Source of the DNA: Cyclobacteriaceae bacterium
GTDB taxonomy: Bacteria; Bacteroidota; Bacteroidia; Cytophagales; Cyclobacteriaceae
Direction of reading: 5' to 3'
NCBI GenBank assembly: GCA_021604845.1
Contig: BQJT01000013.1
Location: forward strand, 1-42,821
DNA: 42,821 nt
Each line of letters opens with the position of its first letter. Positions within the stretch are counted from its first letter, which is position 1. Position numbers and translations under genes: made by a program. This document shows, one piece after another, positions 17,350 to 25,339 of the stretch. The notes under the pieces were generated by a model. It was not told the origin of the DNA. It saw only the letters and a list, made by a program, of their open reading frames with translations, and made no database searches.

Positions 17350-17377
17350 CCGCTCTAACCAACTGAGCTAAGGAGGA
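17304..17377 (-). tRNA. tRNA-Asn (anticodon GTT)
   Basis: The minus strand reads TCCTCCT for the 5' acceptor arm and AGGAGGA for its 3' partner, plus discriminator G. The D arm is present, the anticodon arm CTGA-CTGTTAA-TCAG gives anticodon GTT, and a T arm contains TTCGAGC. It is 74 nt with no encoded CCA. The 3' part is duplicated at 7668-7721, so this gene is the integration target of the restriction island and stays complete after insertion. Confidence 0.97.
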
Positions 17378-17383
17378 AGGTGG

Positions 17384-17430
17384 GATCTAAGATCTAAGAT
17401 CTAAAAACTAAAAACTAAAAACTAAAAACT
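17384..17430. repeat. Two abutting heptamer tandem repeats
   Basis: GATCTAA occurs three times (17384-17404) and runs directly into AAAAACT four times (17403-17430). They lie 7 bases upstream of the tRNA-Asn 5' end in transcription direction, between the tRNA and its presumed promoter. The copy number of such repeats often varies by slippage. Confidence 0.9.
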
Positions 17431-17587
17431 CCATGGATCCATCCGATCCAAGGTTTACCAAACAAAGTCCAGCAGGACGAAGTTTGGGGATGCAATATTA
17501 GCTTTAGATGCAGAATTTTGCAACCATTTTAAACGGTAATTTTTACATAAATTTATACAATTTCCATCCCATTTAAATTAAGTGTTC

Positions 17588-18871
17588 ATGAACTATCGTT
17601 TGCTACTGATAATTATTACCGGTCTCACTTACGCCTGCGGCACCTCTGCGCACTACAGAAATATTATGATCGACAGCAATAGCGTCGGTTATGGTCCCTG
17701 TGAGCCATCCATTGCTATCGATCCTGGGAATATCGACCGTTTGGTAGTGGGCGCCGTACTGGATCGCGCTTACTATAGTCACGATGGCGGTAAATCCTGG
17801 AGCTATCAACAGTTGTCCTCACCTTACGGCGTGTGGGGTGACCCGGTGGTTATCTCAGATACCAAGGGTAATTTTTATTATTTTCACTTGTCGTTCCCTA
17901 GTGGTAAAGGTGAATGGGACTCGGATAAGTTAGACCGGATTGTCTGCCAAAAATCTACCGACGGTGGTATCACCTGGAGTGATGGTGTTTTTACTGGTCT
18001 GAACCCACCAAAGGATCAGGATAAAGAGTGGGGTGTGGTCGACCCTGAAAATAATAACATTTACCTTACCTGGACCCAGTTCGATGTCTATGCCAGTGAT
18101 AACCCCGACCACCGTAGCAATATTATGTTTTCTAAATCCACTGATGATGGTGAATCCTGGAGTCCGGCAATATCGGTAAATCAGTTTTCTGGTGACTGTC
18201 TCGATGACGATCAAACCACTGAAGGAGCTGTGCCAGCAGTAGGACCGGATGGAGCGGTTTATGTATCCTGGGCTTATGATGAGCGGATATATTTTGACCG
18301 GTCGCTGGATCAGGGTGACAGCTGGATGGACCAGGATGTGCAGGTAGCCCTTCAACCGGGTGGCTGGGATCAAAAAATACCAGGACTGGGGCGAGCCAAT
18401 GGGATGCCGGTTACCTTGTGCGACTTGTCCGAAGGGCCGTACCGAGGAACCATTTATGTTAACTGGTCAGACCAGTCTGCCGGTGAAAATGACACTGACA
18501 TATGGATGGCTTCCTCTTCAGATAACGGCATGAGCTGGTCAGATCCGGTAAGGGTTAATAATGATCAGTCTGCACGACATCAGTTTTTCCCCTGGGCTGC
18601 CATTGACCAGACTACCGGACATTTATATGTGGTATTCTACGACAGGCGTAACCATAGCGACAATACCACGGAAGTTTATTTGGCGACATCTACAGATGGC
18701 GGAAAATCTTTCACCAATGAAAAAATTAGCATGCAGTCCTTTAGGCCCAACCAGGACATCTTCTTTGGAGATTATAATAATATTGCGGCACACAATGGAT
18801 CTGTAAGACCGATCTGGACCCAGGTGGATGGAACTGAATTAAGTATATGGACGGCAATTGTTGAAAAATAA
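17588..18871 (+). CDS. BNR/Asp-box sialidase-like lipoprotein
   Basis: The start is taken at the ATG at 17588, two codons after an in-frame GTG at 17582. The signal peptide MNYRLLLIIITGLTYAC ends in a lipobox Cys. Six Asp-box (BNR) motifs S-x-D-x-G-x-(S/T)-W/F follow at regular spacing: SHDGGKSW, STDGGITW, STDDGESW, SLDQGDSW, SSDNGMSW and STDGGKSF. This is the signature of a six-bladed sialidase-type propeller. I do not see the arginine triad or FRIP motif of true sialidases with confidence, so it could be a glycosidase, a glycan-binding protein or a structural propeller at the cell surface. It stands alone and is not clustered with sugar-use genes. Confidence 0.85.
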   Translation: MNYRLLLIIITGLTYACGTSAHYRNIMIDSNSVGYGPCEPSIAIDPGNIDRLVVGAVLDRAYYSHDGGKSWSYQQLSSPYGVWGDPVVISDTKGNFYYFHLSFPSGKGEWDSDKLDRIVCQKSTDGGITWSDGVFTGLNPPKDQDKEWGVVDPENNNIYLTWTQFDVYASDNPDHRSNIMFSKSTDDGESWSPAISVNQFSGDCLDDDQTTEGAVPAVGPDGAVYVSWAYDERIYFDRSLDQGDSWMDQDVQVALQPGGWDQKIPGLGRANGMPVTLCDLSEGPYRGTIYVNWSDQSAGENDTDIWMASSSDNGMSWSDPVRVNNDQSARHQFFPWAAIDQTTGHLYVVFYDRRNHSDNTTEVYLATSTDGGKSFTNEKISMQSFRPNQDIFFGDYNNIAAHNGSVRPIWTQVDGTELSIWTAIVEK

Positions 18872-19404
18872 GTATCTCTGTCTTCTTTATCCTGGGTAAC
18901 CTCTAGCTTCATACTGGGTAACATCTAGCTTCCAGCCGGAAACATTATCTCCACTGCACAGTTCTTGTTTGAACTTCTAATAGTGATATTTCTTAATTAC
19001 CCGGCGCTATAACCGTCTACGCGCACCTCTGTGCAAACGATTCCGAAAAATAACCTGAGTGCGCCCTGGCTGGCGGATTTTATTAAAACTTTTTAGTCAA
19101 ACGGAATTCTAAATTAAGTACAGCAACCCGTACATCACTAAGATAAGTACGTTGATCAGCTCAACTATTGGCAATGTTTAATTATTCAGTAGGATCAGAC
19201 CGTGTTAAAGCGAAATGGTATGTAAAAAATTCAAAAAAACATTTTCACCTACCTTGATTCCAGCCCTAAATACCTTCTGGAATAAATCCTATAACCAACC
19301 GGATGTTAAATAACTACCCCTGAGAAAATGTCTTGCATATGACAATTTATGTGGTTATATTCATTAAATGTATCAACAAAATACTAAATAATATTAGAAT
19401 AATT
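18872..19404. other. Intergenic gap with a short direct repeat
   Basis: No gene is recognised in these 530 bases. The only structure I see is a 19-base direct repeat with one mismatch, starting CTGGGTAAC (18892-18910 and 18914-18932, period 22). The remainder is AT-rich and presumably carries the promoter of the peroxidase-like gene. Confidence 0.5.
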
Positions 19405-20769
19405 ATGAAAATCCTAAAACCTCTCCTTCTCCTGATAATCACATTCTCACTATGGTCGTGTTCGGAAGATGACGGTCCTGGTGTTGTTCCTCCCGTGGAG
19501 GACCTTGATGCAGACCTGGCAACTTTGATTAGTAACCCAGATTTTTTTATCCTTCCTGCAAGTGATGATTTTGCCAGTATTCCGCAAGACCCATTAAACC
19601 CGATCACAGCGGAAAAAGTTGAACTCGGAAAGTTCTTGTTCCATGAGACCGCTACCGGCGGAAACCCCAAATTGAAAAATGATTATGACAGTGAAGGCAC
19701 TTATTCCTGTGCTTCCTGTCACCACGTAGCCGCAGGATTCCGAGCTGGGAGAAAGCAAGGTTTGAGTGAGGGGGGTGTTGGCTGGGGTTTGGTAGGCGAG
19801 GCCCGGGTAATGAACCCAAAATATGAAGATTATCTGGACTCACTTGACGTGCAACCCATCCGCAGCCCGACCGCAATGAACGGGGCTTATCAGGATGTAA
19901 TGTTATGGAATGGCCAGTTTGGAGCTACCAAGTCCAATGCAGGCACCGAAGCCAACTGGACGCCGGGAACACCTAAAGCGGTAAACGCCTTGGGATTCGA
20001 GGGTCTGGAAATTCAGGCTATTGCCGCTCAAGATGTGCATAGACTGAAAATTGATGAAGATTTGTTAAATGAATATCCCGAATATAAGGACCTGTTTGAT
20101 GCGGCCTATGGCACCTACGATACAGATCCTCAAACCATCAAAGAACTTGGAGGACTGGCCATGGCCGCGTATGAGCGGATTCTGCTTTCTAATGAAGCTC
20201 CTTTTCAACAATATTTGAAAGGGAATAAGAGTGCTTTGACTGATACCCAGAAGAGAGGGGCTATTCTGTTCTTTGGAAAAGCAAAATGCGTACAGTGCCA
20301 TACTGGTCCGGCTTTAAATTCCATGGCTTTCGAGGCCCTGGGCATTAATGAGATGAAGGGTGAGGGAACTTTCAACACTGAGGGTGATAAACCGGAACGA
20401 TTCGGCAGAGGTAGCTTTACCAACAACCCGGATGATAATTATAAATTCAAAGTACCTCAACTGTATAATTTAAAAGATGATGATTTCTTTGGTCATGGGG
20501 CGACATTTACTTCAGTACGAGACATAGTGGAGTATAAGAACCAGGCGGTACCACAGAATGCAGAAGTACCCGCCAGTCAGCTGGCTGAGGAATTCATACC
20601 GCTGGATTTGACCAGTGAGGAGGTAGATCAATTAACCGAATTTCTGGAAGAGGCGCTTTATGACGATAACCTTGTCCGTTATGTTCCCGAAAGCCTTCCA
20701 AGTGGTTTTTTCTTCCCGGTAAACGATGTAGACTCGCAGGATGACATGGGTATAATGGGTGGAATCTAA
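19405..20769 (+). CDS. Di-haem cytochrome c peroxidase-like lipoprotein (MauG/CcpA family)
   Basis: The start is placed at the ATG at 19405 (a frame extends back to 19333), because the product then begins MKILKPLLLLIITFSLWSC, a lipoprotein signal ending at a Cys followed by acidic SEDDG. The mature protein has two haem-binding motifs, CASCH (102-106) and CVQCH (295-299), spaced as in the two-domain bacterial di-haem peroxidases. Members reduce hydrogen peroxide with electrons from small cytochromes, or act as MauG-type oxidases. It would be anchored in the periplasm or on the outer membrane. The 454-aa length is slightly above classical CcpA (about 320-350) and closer to the longer Bacteroidota MauG-like proteins. 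A strong terminator follows, so the gene is probably monocistronic. Confidence 0.9.
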   Translation: MKILKPLLLLIITFSLWSCSEDDGPGVVPPVEDLDADLATLISNPDFFILPASDDFASIPQDPLNPITAEKVELGKFLFHETATGGNPKLKNDYDSEGTYSCASCHHVAAGFRAGRKQGLSEGGVGWGLVGEARVMNPKYEDYLDSLDVQPIRSPTAMNGAYQDVMLWNGQFGATKSNAGTEANWTPGTPKAVNALGFEGLEIQAIAAQDVHRLKIDEDLLNEYPEYKDLFDAAYGTYDTDPQTIKELGGLAMAAYERILLSNEAPFQQYLKGNKSALTDTQKRGAILFFGKAKCVQCHTGPALNSMAFEALGINEMKGEGTFNTEGDKPERFGRGSFTNNPDDNYKFKVPQLYNLKDDDFFGHGATFTSVRDIVEYKNQAVPQNAEVPASQLAEEFIPLDLTSEEVDQLTEFLEEALYDDNLVRYVPESLPSGFFFPVNDVDSQDDMGIMGGI

Positions 20770-20801
20770 TTAAAACTCTAGTTATCAATAGCCTTGCTCG
20801 G

Positions 20802-20835
20802 GGCTGGCAGTTATAAGCTGTCAGCCCTTTTTTTT
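20802..20835 (+). terminator. Intrinsic terminator
   Basis: GGCTGGCAG (20802-20810) pairs with CTGTCAGCC (20818-20826), with one G-T wobble, followed by eight T's (20828-20835). It ends the peroxidase-like gene. Confidence 0.9.
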
Positions 20836-21072
20836 GTTTGTTTATAAAAAAAACCCCGTCAAATTCAAGACCCATAACCTCAGCAGGCTTCTAATAACCC
20901 AAATCCTACAGAGCAGCAAGCATTACCAAAAACCAGCCATAATGGCGCATTATTTCTGAAAAACAATAAAATAGTGCCAGTATGACATGTTTTAATGCTC
21001 CAATTTGGCTTGGCATAGTTTTGACTATTTACAGGTTAAAACGAAAAAATTACAAACTTAAAATATAAAACC

Positions 21073-21510
21073 ATGACACTAGTAAGATATAACCCGGCCC
21101 TAAGAAACTTTAGCAGCAGGTCTTTCAATAGCATTCTGGACAAGTATTTCCAGGATACATTTGAAACAAATGGCAATGGCACCGGATTCGTTCCTGCAGT
21201 AGACATTGCAGAATCAGATAAGGCATTTGAGTTGGCGTTTGCCGTTCCGGGCTTTAAAAAAGAAGATTTTAATTTGGACTACAAAGATGGCAACCTGACT
21301 ATCTCTGGTGAGAGAAAATTTCAGTCAGAACAAAAGGATGTGAACTATCATACCAGGGAAACCAGGTATGGAAAATTCAGCCGGACTTTCCACTTACCGG
21401 AAAATATCAATGACGATAAGATCCAGGCAGCCTATGTGGATGGGATCCTGAAAGTTACCCTTCCAAAGGATGAGAAGAAAGAGTTGAAGAAGACCATCAA
21501 GATTAATTAG
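21073..21510 (+). CDS. Small heat-shock protein, Hsp20/alpha-crystallin family
   Basis: This 145-aa protein has a short N-terminal arm (SFNSILDKYFQDTF) and an alpha-crystallin domain (about residues 38-135). The domain includes PAVDIAESDKAFELAFAVPG, GNLTISGERKFQ, the YGKFSRTFHLPENI stretch and the classical (A/G)xxxDGxLxVTLPK motif as AAYVDGILKVTLPK. It is an ATP-independent holdase that keeps unfolded proteins soluble for DnaK. Length is typical. A perfect terminator follows, so it is probably transcribed alone. No CIRCE-like operator was seen upstream. Confidence 0.96.
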   Translation: MTLVRYNPALRNFSSRSFNSILDKYFQDTFETNGNGTGFVPAVDIAESDKAFELAFAVPGFKKEDFNLDYKDGNLTISGERKFQSEQKDVNYHTRETRYGKFSRTFHLPENINDDKIQAAYVDGILKVTLPKDEKKELKKTIKIN

Positions 21511-21541
21511 TGAAGTTGGTTAGCGCGTTTGATTTGGAGAG

Positions 21542-21568
21542 AAAAAGGCGGAATGATTCCGCCTTTTT
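21542..21568 (+). terminator. Intrinsic terminator
   Basis: The two 12-base arms (21542-21553 and 21557-21568) form a perfect stem around a 3-nt loop, with core GGCGGAA/TTCCGCC and A and T runs on the outer sides. It can work for either strand and closes the hsp20 gene. Confidence 0.92.
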
Positions 21569-21684
21569 GTTAAATTATGTTAAAAACAGCACCAACGCAG
21601 AATATTTGCTTTCCGGCTAAAACAGATTCCATTTTATTTGCGTTACACAATTACGAATTGAGATAAACTAGAAACTAAAATATT

Positions 21685-23160
21685 ATGAATAAGAAACAAT
21701 TTTTCCTCGGGTTGGTGATGGCTTCATTTCTGGGAGCAATCCTGGCAGTGGGAGGAATGCAGCTTTTCTTTACCACCCCCGATTCAGGGGTAAACCAGCA
21801 AAGCATTACCCCCGCCCATTTTACCAACTATTTTGACGACAAGGATTTTACAGTTCCGGATGGATTGAATTTTGTTTATGCAGCAGAGGTCAGCACACCT
21901 ACTGTGGTGCATATTCAGTCGACCTTTGAAGGAAGGAGTTATGCCAATCCAATGGATGATTTTTGGGAATTTTTTGGTTATAGACAACCTGACAATAACC
22001 AAAAGCGATCACCTCAAAGTCGTGGATTTGGCTCCGGAGTAATCATTTCGGACGATGGCTATGTCATCACTAATAACCATGTGATCGACAATGCCGGTCA
22101 GATTGAGGTGACCCTGGCAGATAAGCGACACTATGAAGCCAAATTAATTGGCACGGATCCGAACACAGATCTTGCACTCTTGAAAATTGAGGCAAAGCAA
22201 TTACCTTATATCAATATGGGCAATAGCGATGACCTGCGGATCGGAGAATGGGTACTGGCGGTAGGTAATCCGTTTGCTCAGGGTACCCAGTATGATCTGA
22301 CCAGTACGGTTACAGCAGGTATTGTAAGCGCTAAGGCCCGAAACATCAATATATTAGGTAGAAACTATGGTATCGAATCTTTTATTCAAACAGACGCCGC
22401 GGTAAATCCTGGGAATAGTGGTGGGGCATTAGTAAACCTGAAAGGAGAGCTGGTTGGTATTAATACTGCAATTGCCACCCCAAGTCGAACTTTTGCAGGA
22501 TACAGTTTCGCAATACCGGCGACATTGGTTACAAAGGTGATTAATGATCTTAAGGAATATGGAGTGGTCCAGCGGGCATTATTAGGTGTTCAGATCGCAG
22601 ATGTTGCTACAGTAGCAGAGACCCGGGATATCGACGAGGTAGGAGGCGTATATGTTGTGGAGGTGAACCCGAACTCAGCCGCTGAAGAAGCAGGTTTGGA
22701 GCAAGGTGATATCATAATTAAAATTGGGGGAACTCCGGTCAACACTTCCTCTGAACTACAGGAATTGGTTGGTAGGAATAGCCCCGGGGATCAGATCGAT
22801 GTTACCTACAAGCGTGAAGGAAAGGAGTATACCACGAAGGCGATGCTTCGCAATCTCCAGGGGAATACGGCAGTATTGACCTTTGATAGTACCAATAGCT
22901 TTGACGGTGCTGTCTTTAAAGAGGCTGACCAAAAGGACTTGGAAAACCTTGACCTCCGGGCTGGAGTGATAATAGATCAGGTAGGCAACGGAAAATGGAA
23001 GGATGAAGGTATTAAACCCGGGTTCATAATAACCCATGTTAACAAGACTCCGGTGGATAACGTTGATCAGGTGTTGGAATTATTAAGAAGAAGAGGTGGA
23101 AATCTGATAGAGGGGATGTATCCCGACGGCGAACAGCGTTATTATGCAATTGGCTGGTAG
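21685..23160 (+). CDS. degP: HtrA/DegP-family periplasmic serine protease
   Basis: This 491-aa protein has an N-terminal hydrophobic segment (about 6-28) that exports or anchors it. A trypsin-like domain carries the catalytic triad H132 (TNNHVID), D162 (TDLALLK) and S245 (GNSGG, 243-247). Two PDZ domains follow, about 290-380 (with the GLEQGDIIIKIGG turn) and a divergent one about 390-490. It degrades or refolds damaged envelope proteins under stress. A Gln/Asn/Arg-rich loop near residues 95-115 corresponds to loop LA. It lies next to hsp20 but has its own terminator, so co-regulation by stress is plausible without a shared transcript. Confidence 0.95.
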   Translation: MNKKQFFLGLVMASFLGAILAVGGMQLFFTTPDSGVNQQSITPAHFTNYFDDKDFTVPDGLNFVYAAEVSTPTVVHIQSTFEGRSYANPMDDFWEFFGYRQPDNNQKRSPQSRGFGSGVIISDDGYVITNNHVIDNAGQIEVTLADKRHYEAKLIGTDPNTDLALLKIEAKQLPYINMGNSDDLRIGEWVLAVGNPFAQGTQYDLTSTVTAGIVSAKARNINILGRNYGIESFIQTDAAVNPGNSGGALVNLKGELVGINTAIATPSRTFAGYSFAIPATLVTKVINDLKEYGVVQRALLGVQIADVATVAETRDIDEVGGVYVVEVNPNSAAEEAGLEQGDIIIKIGGTPVNTSSELQELVGRNSPGDQIDVTYKREGKEYTTKAMLRNLQGNTAVLTFDSTNSFDGAVFKEADQKDLENLDLRAGVIIDQVGNGKWKDEGIKPGFIITHVNKTPVDNVDQVLELLRRRGGNLIEGMYPDGEQRYYAIGW

Positions 23161-23177
23161 TCATAATTGATATGGTT

Positions 23178-23204
23178 AAAACCCCGCTTTTGGCGGGGTT
23201 TTTT
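23178..23204 (+). terminator. Intrinsic terminator
   Basis: AAAACCCCGC (23178-23187) and GCGGGGTTTT (23193-23202) form a perfect stem with a 5-nt loop, followed by further T's to 23205. It closes the protease gene. Confidence 0.93.
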
Positions 23205-23242
23205 TATGGATTTTATATCTTTATACAACATTATTAAATAAC

Positions 23243-24799
23243 ATGACCAAAATTCTACAAGAAAATTTCCGCCTCCGGGAGACGTTGTCTGCATTGGAAA
23301 TTGAACCCATAAATCCGGGTGCAGCAACCGGATCCACCTGGTTAAAAACCACCGGGGATAAGATCGATTCGATCTCACCAGTGGACGGATCTGTGATTGG
23401 GTCTGTGATGGCGGCAACAGAGGCGGATGCCGAACAGGTACTTGTACAAGCTCAAAAGGGCTTTGCAGAATGGCGGACTTGGCCCGCGCCTAAACGAGGT
23501 GAAGTAGTTCGTCAGGTAGGGGATCGTTTGAGACAGTTTAAACAGCCATTGGGCAAGCTGGTTTCCTATGAAATGGGGAAGTCGTACCAGGAAGGTTTGG
23601 GTGAGGTACAGGAGATGATTGACATATGTGACTTTGCGGTAGGGCTGTCCAGGCAATTGTACGGATTGACTATGCACTCGGAAAGACCCGGTCATCGAAT
23701 GTATGAGCAATATCATCCGTTGGGAGTAGTGGGGATCATATCCGCATTTAATTTTCCGGTGGCGGTATGGGCATGGAATACCGCACTAGCCTGGGTGTGC
23801 GGCGATGCCTGTATCTGGAAACCGTCTGAGAAAACCCCTTTGTCAGCCATTGCCTGTCAACACATTATCAGTAAAGTATTCGATGATAACCAGGTACCGG
23901 AAGGGGTGAGTTCGTTAATAATTGGCGGCCGTGATATGGGAGCGTTTTTAAGCCGCGACAGCAGAGTACCTCTGGTTTCGGCCACCGGTAGTACCAGCAT
24001 GGGTAAAGCGGTTGGTACCGCAGTAGGGGCCCGGCTCGGTAGGGCCTTGCTTGAGTTAGGTGGAAACAATGCCATCATCGTTTCAAAAGATGCGGATCTG
24101 GAGACCGCACTAACGGGGGCGGTGTTTGGGGCCGTGGGTACCGCCGGGCAACGCTGTACTACTACCCGTCGTTTGATCATCCATCAAGATATATTCGACG
24201 ACTTTCAACAGCGGCTCCAACACGCCTATCAGCAGTTGCGCATAGGCAACCCGCTGGATGAAACAAATCATATGGGTCCACTTATTGACAGGGATGCAGT
24301 TACCAATTACCTGGCGGCCATTGAAAAAGTAAAGCGGAGCGGGGGAAAAGAAATAGTGGCAGGAGGCGTATTGGAGGGCGAAGGCTACCAAAGTGGCTGT
24401 TATGTAAAACCTTCAATTTATCAGGTTGAAAATGATTTCGAAATTGTCCAATGTGAAACTTTCGCACCAATCCTGTATCTTATAAAGTACCGGTCAATTG
24501 AAGAAGCGATTGAAATACAGAATGCTGTACCTCAGGGGTTATCTTCCGCAATAATGACTACCAACCTCAGGGAGTCCGAATTATTCCTTTCCCAAATGGG
24601 TTCGGATTGTGGTATTGCCAACGTAAACATTGGCACTTCAGGGGCTGAGATCGGTGGTGCCTTTGGAGGTGAAAAGGAAACCGGAGGCGGCCGGGAGTCG
24701 GGATCGGATGCCTGGAAGGTCTATATGAGAAGGCAGACCAACACCATTAATTTCGGTAAAGAAGTGCCATTAGCACAGGGGATTAAATTCGATTTGTAG
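23243..24799 (+). CDS. Aldehyde dehydrogenase, ALDH7 (alpha-aminoadipic semialdehyde dehydrogenase) type
   Basis: This 518-aa NAD(P)-dependent aldehyde dehydrogenase has the general base E271 in LLELGGNNA and the nucleophile C305 in GTAGQRCTT. The cofactor-binding region includes GIISAFNFPVAVWAWN and KPSEKTPL. The C-terminal IGGAFGGEKETGGGRESGSD is the hallmark of ALDH7/antiquitin enzymes. These oxidise alpha-aminoadipate semialdehyde (piperideine-6-carboxylate) in lysine breakdown; some members act on other semialdehydes or in osmotic protection. No other lysine-degradation gene is adjacent, so the pathway assignment rests on the family. Length is normal. Confidence 0.92.
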   Translation: MTKILQENFRLRETLSALEIEPINPGAATGSTWLKTTGDKIDSISPVDGSVIGSVMAATEADAEQVLVQAQKGFAEWRTWPAPKRGEVVRQVGDRLRQFKQPLGKLVSYEMGKSYQEGLGEVQEMIDICDFAVGLSRQLYGLTMHSERPGHRMYEQYHPLGVVGIISAFNFPVAVWAWNTALAWVCGDACIWKPSEKTPLSAIACQHIISKVFDDNQVPEGVSSLIIGGRDMGAFLSRDSRVPLVSATGSTSMGKAVGTAVGARLGRALLELGGNNAIIVSKDADLETALTGAVFGAVGTAGQRCTTTRRLIIHQDIFDDFQQRLQHAYQQLRIGNPLDETNHMGPLIDRDAVTNYLAAIEKVKRSGGKEIVAGGVLEGEGYQSGCYVKPSIYQVENDFEIVQCETFAPILYLIKYRSIEEAIEIQNAVPQGLSSAIMTTNLRESELFLSQMGSDCGIANVNIGTSGAEIGGAFGGEKETGGGRESGSDAWKVYMRRQTNTINFGKEVPLAQGIKFDL

Positions 24800-24910
24800 T
24801 GCCGGGATCAACCTATTATTACCCTGTTGATCAGGCAGTTTATTTTAAAAGGAGATTTTTGCATTTCTAAAGGATATTTATATAAATTTAGGCTTATTAA
24901 TTTTATAAGA

Positions 24911-25327
24911 ATGGCAGTTAAAGAAAAGCAATTTCATGCGGTGATGTTGATCGATGATAATGATATTGACAACCTTATCAATCAAAAGATGATCGAAGCG
25001 GCAGGAATCACCGAACACATCTTTTCTCATACGGGTGCGCGTAGCGCCATAGAATTTCTAAGGAACCTGGAGCAGCTGAACTCAGAATCTGTAGATGTAC
25101 TTCCTGAAGTAATATTTCTGGATATCGATATGCCCCTTATGGATGGGTTCCAATTCCTGGAGGAGTTCGATAAACTGGCTGATTCTACCAAAGAGAAGTG
25201 CAAGATAATCATGCTCACATCTTCGATCAATCCGAAAGATGTAAACCGTACTAAAAATTACGTGTATGTGATCGATTATCTGAACAAGCCACTTACCCAG
25301 GAAAACCTGCTAAACCTCAAAGCCTAG
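24911..25327 (+). CDS. Single-domain response regulator (CheY-like)
   Basis: The start is taken at the ATG at 24911, because the receiver fold begins at once (MAVKEKQFHAVMLIDDNDID); a longer frame opens with TTG at 24827 but adds no domain. The 138 residues form one receiver domain: acidic pocket DDND, phosphoacceptor D71 in FLDIDMP, the conserved TSS segment and the invariant Lys126 in YLNKPL. There is no output domain, so it works by protein-protein contact, as do many stand-alone Bacteroidota receivers that sit downstream of hybrid histidine kinases. No kinase is nearby. It converges with the next gene, with only 12 bp between the two stops. Confidence 0.92.
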   Translation: MAVKEKQFHAVMLIDDNDIDNLINQKMIEAAGITEHIFSHTGARSAIEFLRNLEQLNSESVDVLPEVIFLDIDMPLMDGFQFLEEFDKLADSTKEKCKIIMLTSSINPKDVNRTKNYVYVIDYLNKPLTQENLLNLKA

Positions 25328-25339
25328 AAATAGGTGCTG

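Noticed and set aside
17930-18373. 147-aa minus-strand frame inside the BNR lipoprotein gene
   Set aside because: The plus-strand gene has six regular Asp-box motifs across the same DNA, so the minus frame is a shadow.
18892-18932. Direct repeat of CTGGGTAACNTCTAGCTTC as part of a CRISPR array or mobile element
   Set aside because: There are only two copies, 22 bp apart, with no spacer structure; it looks like a local duplication.
24806-24832. Inverted repeat GATCAAC/GTTGATC after the aldehyde dehydrogenase gene as a terminator
   Set aside because: The stem is only 7 bp with a 13-nt loop and has no T run, so it is too weak to call.
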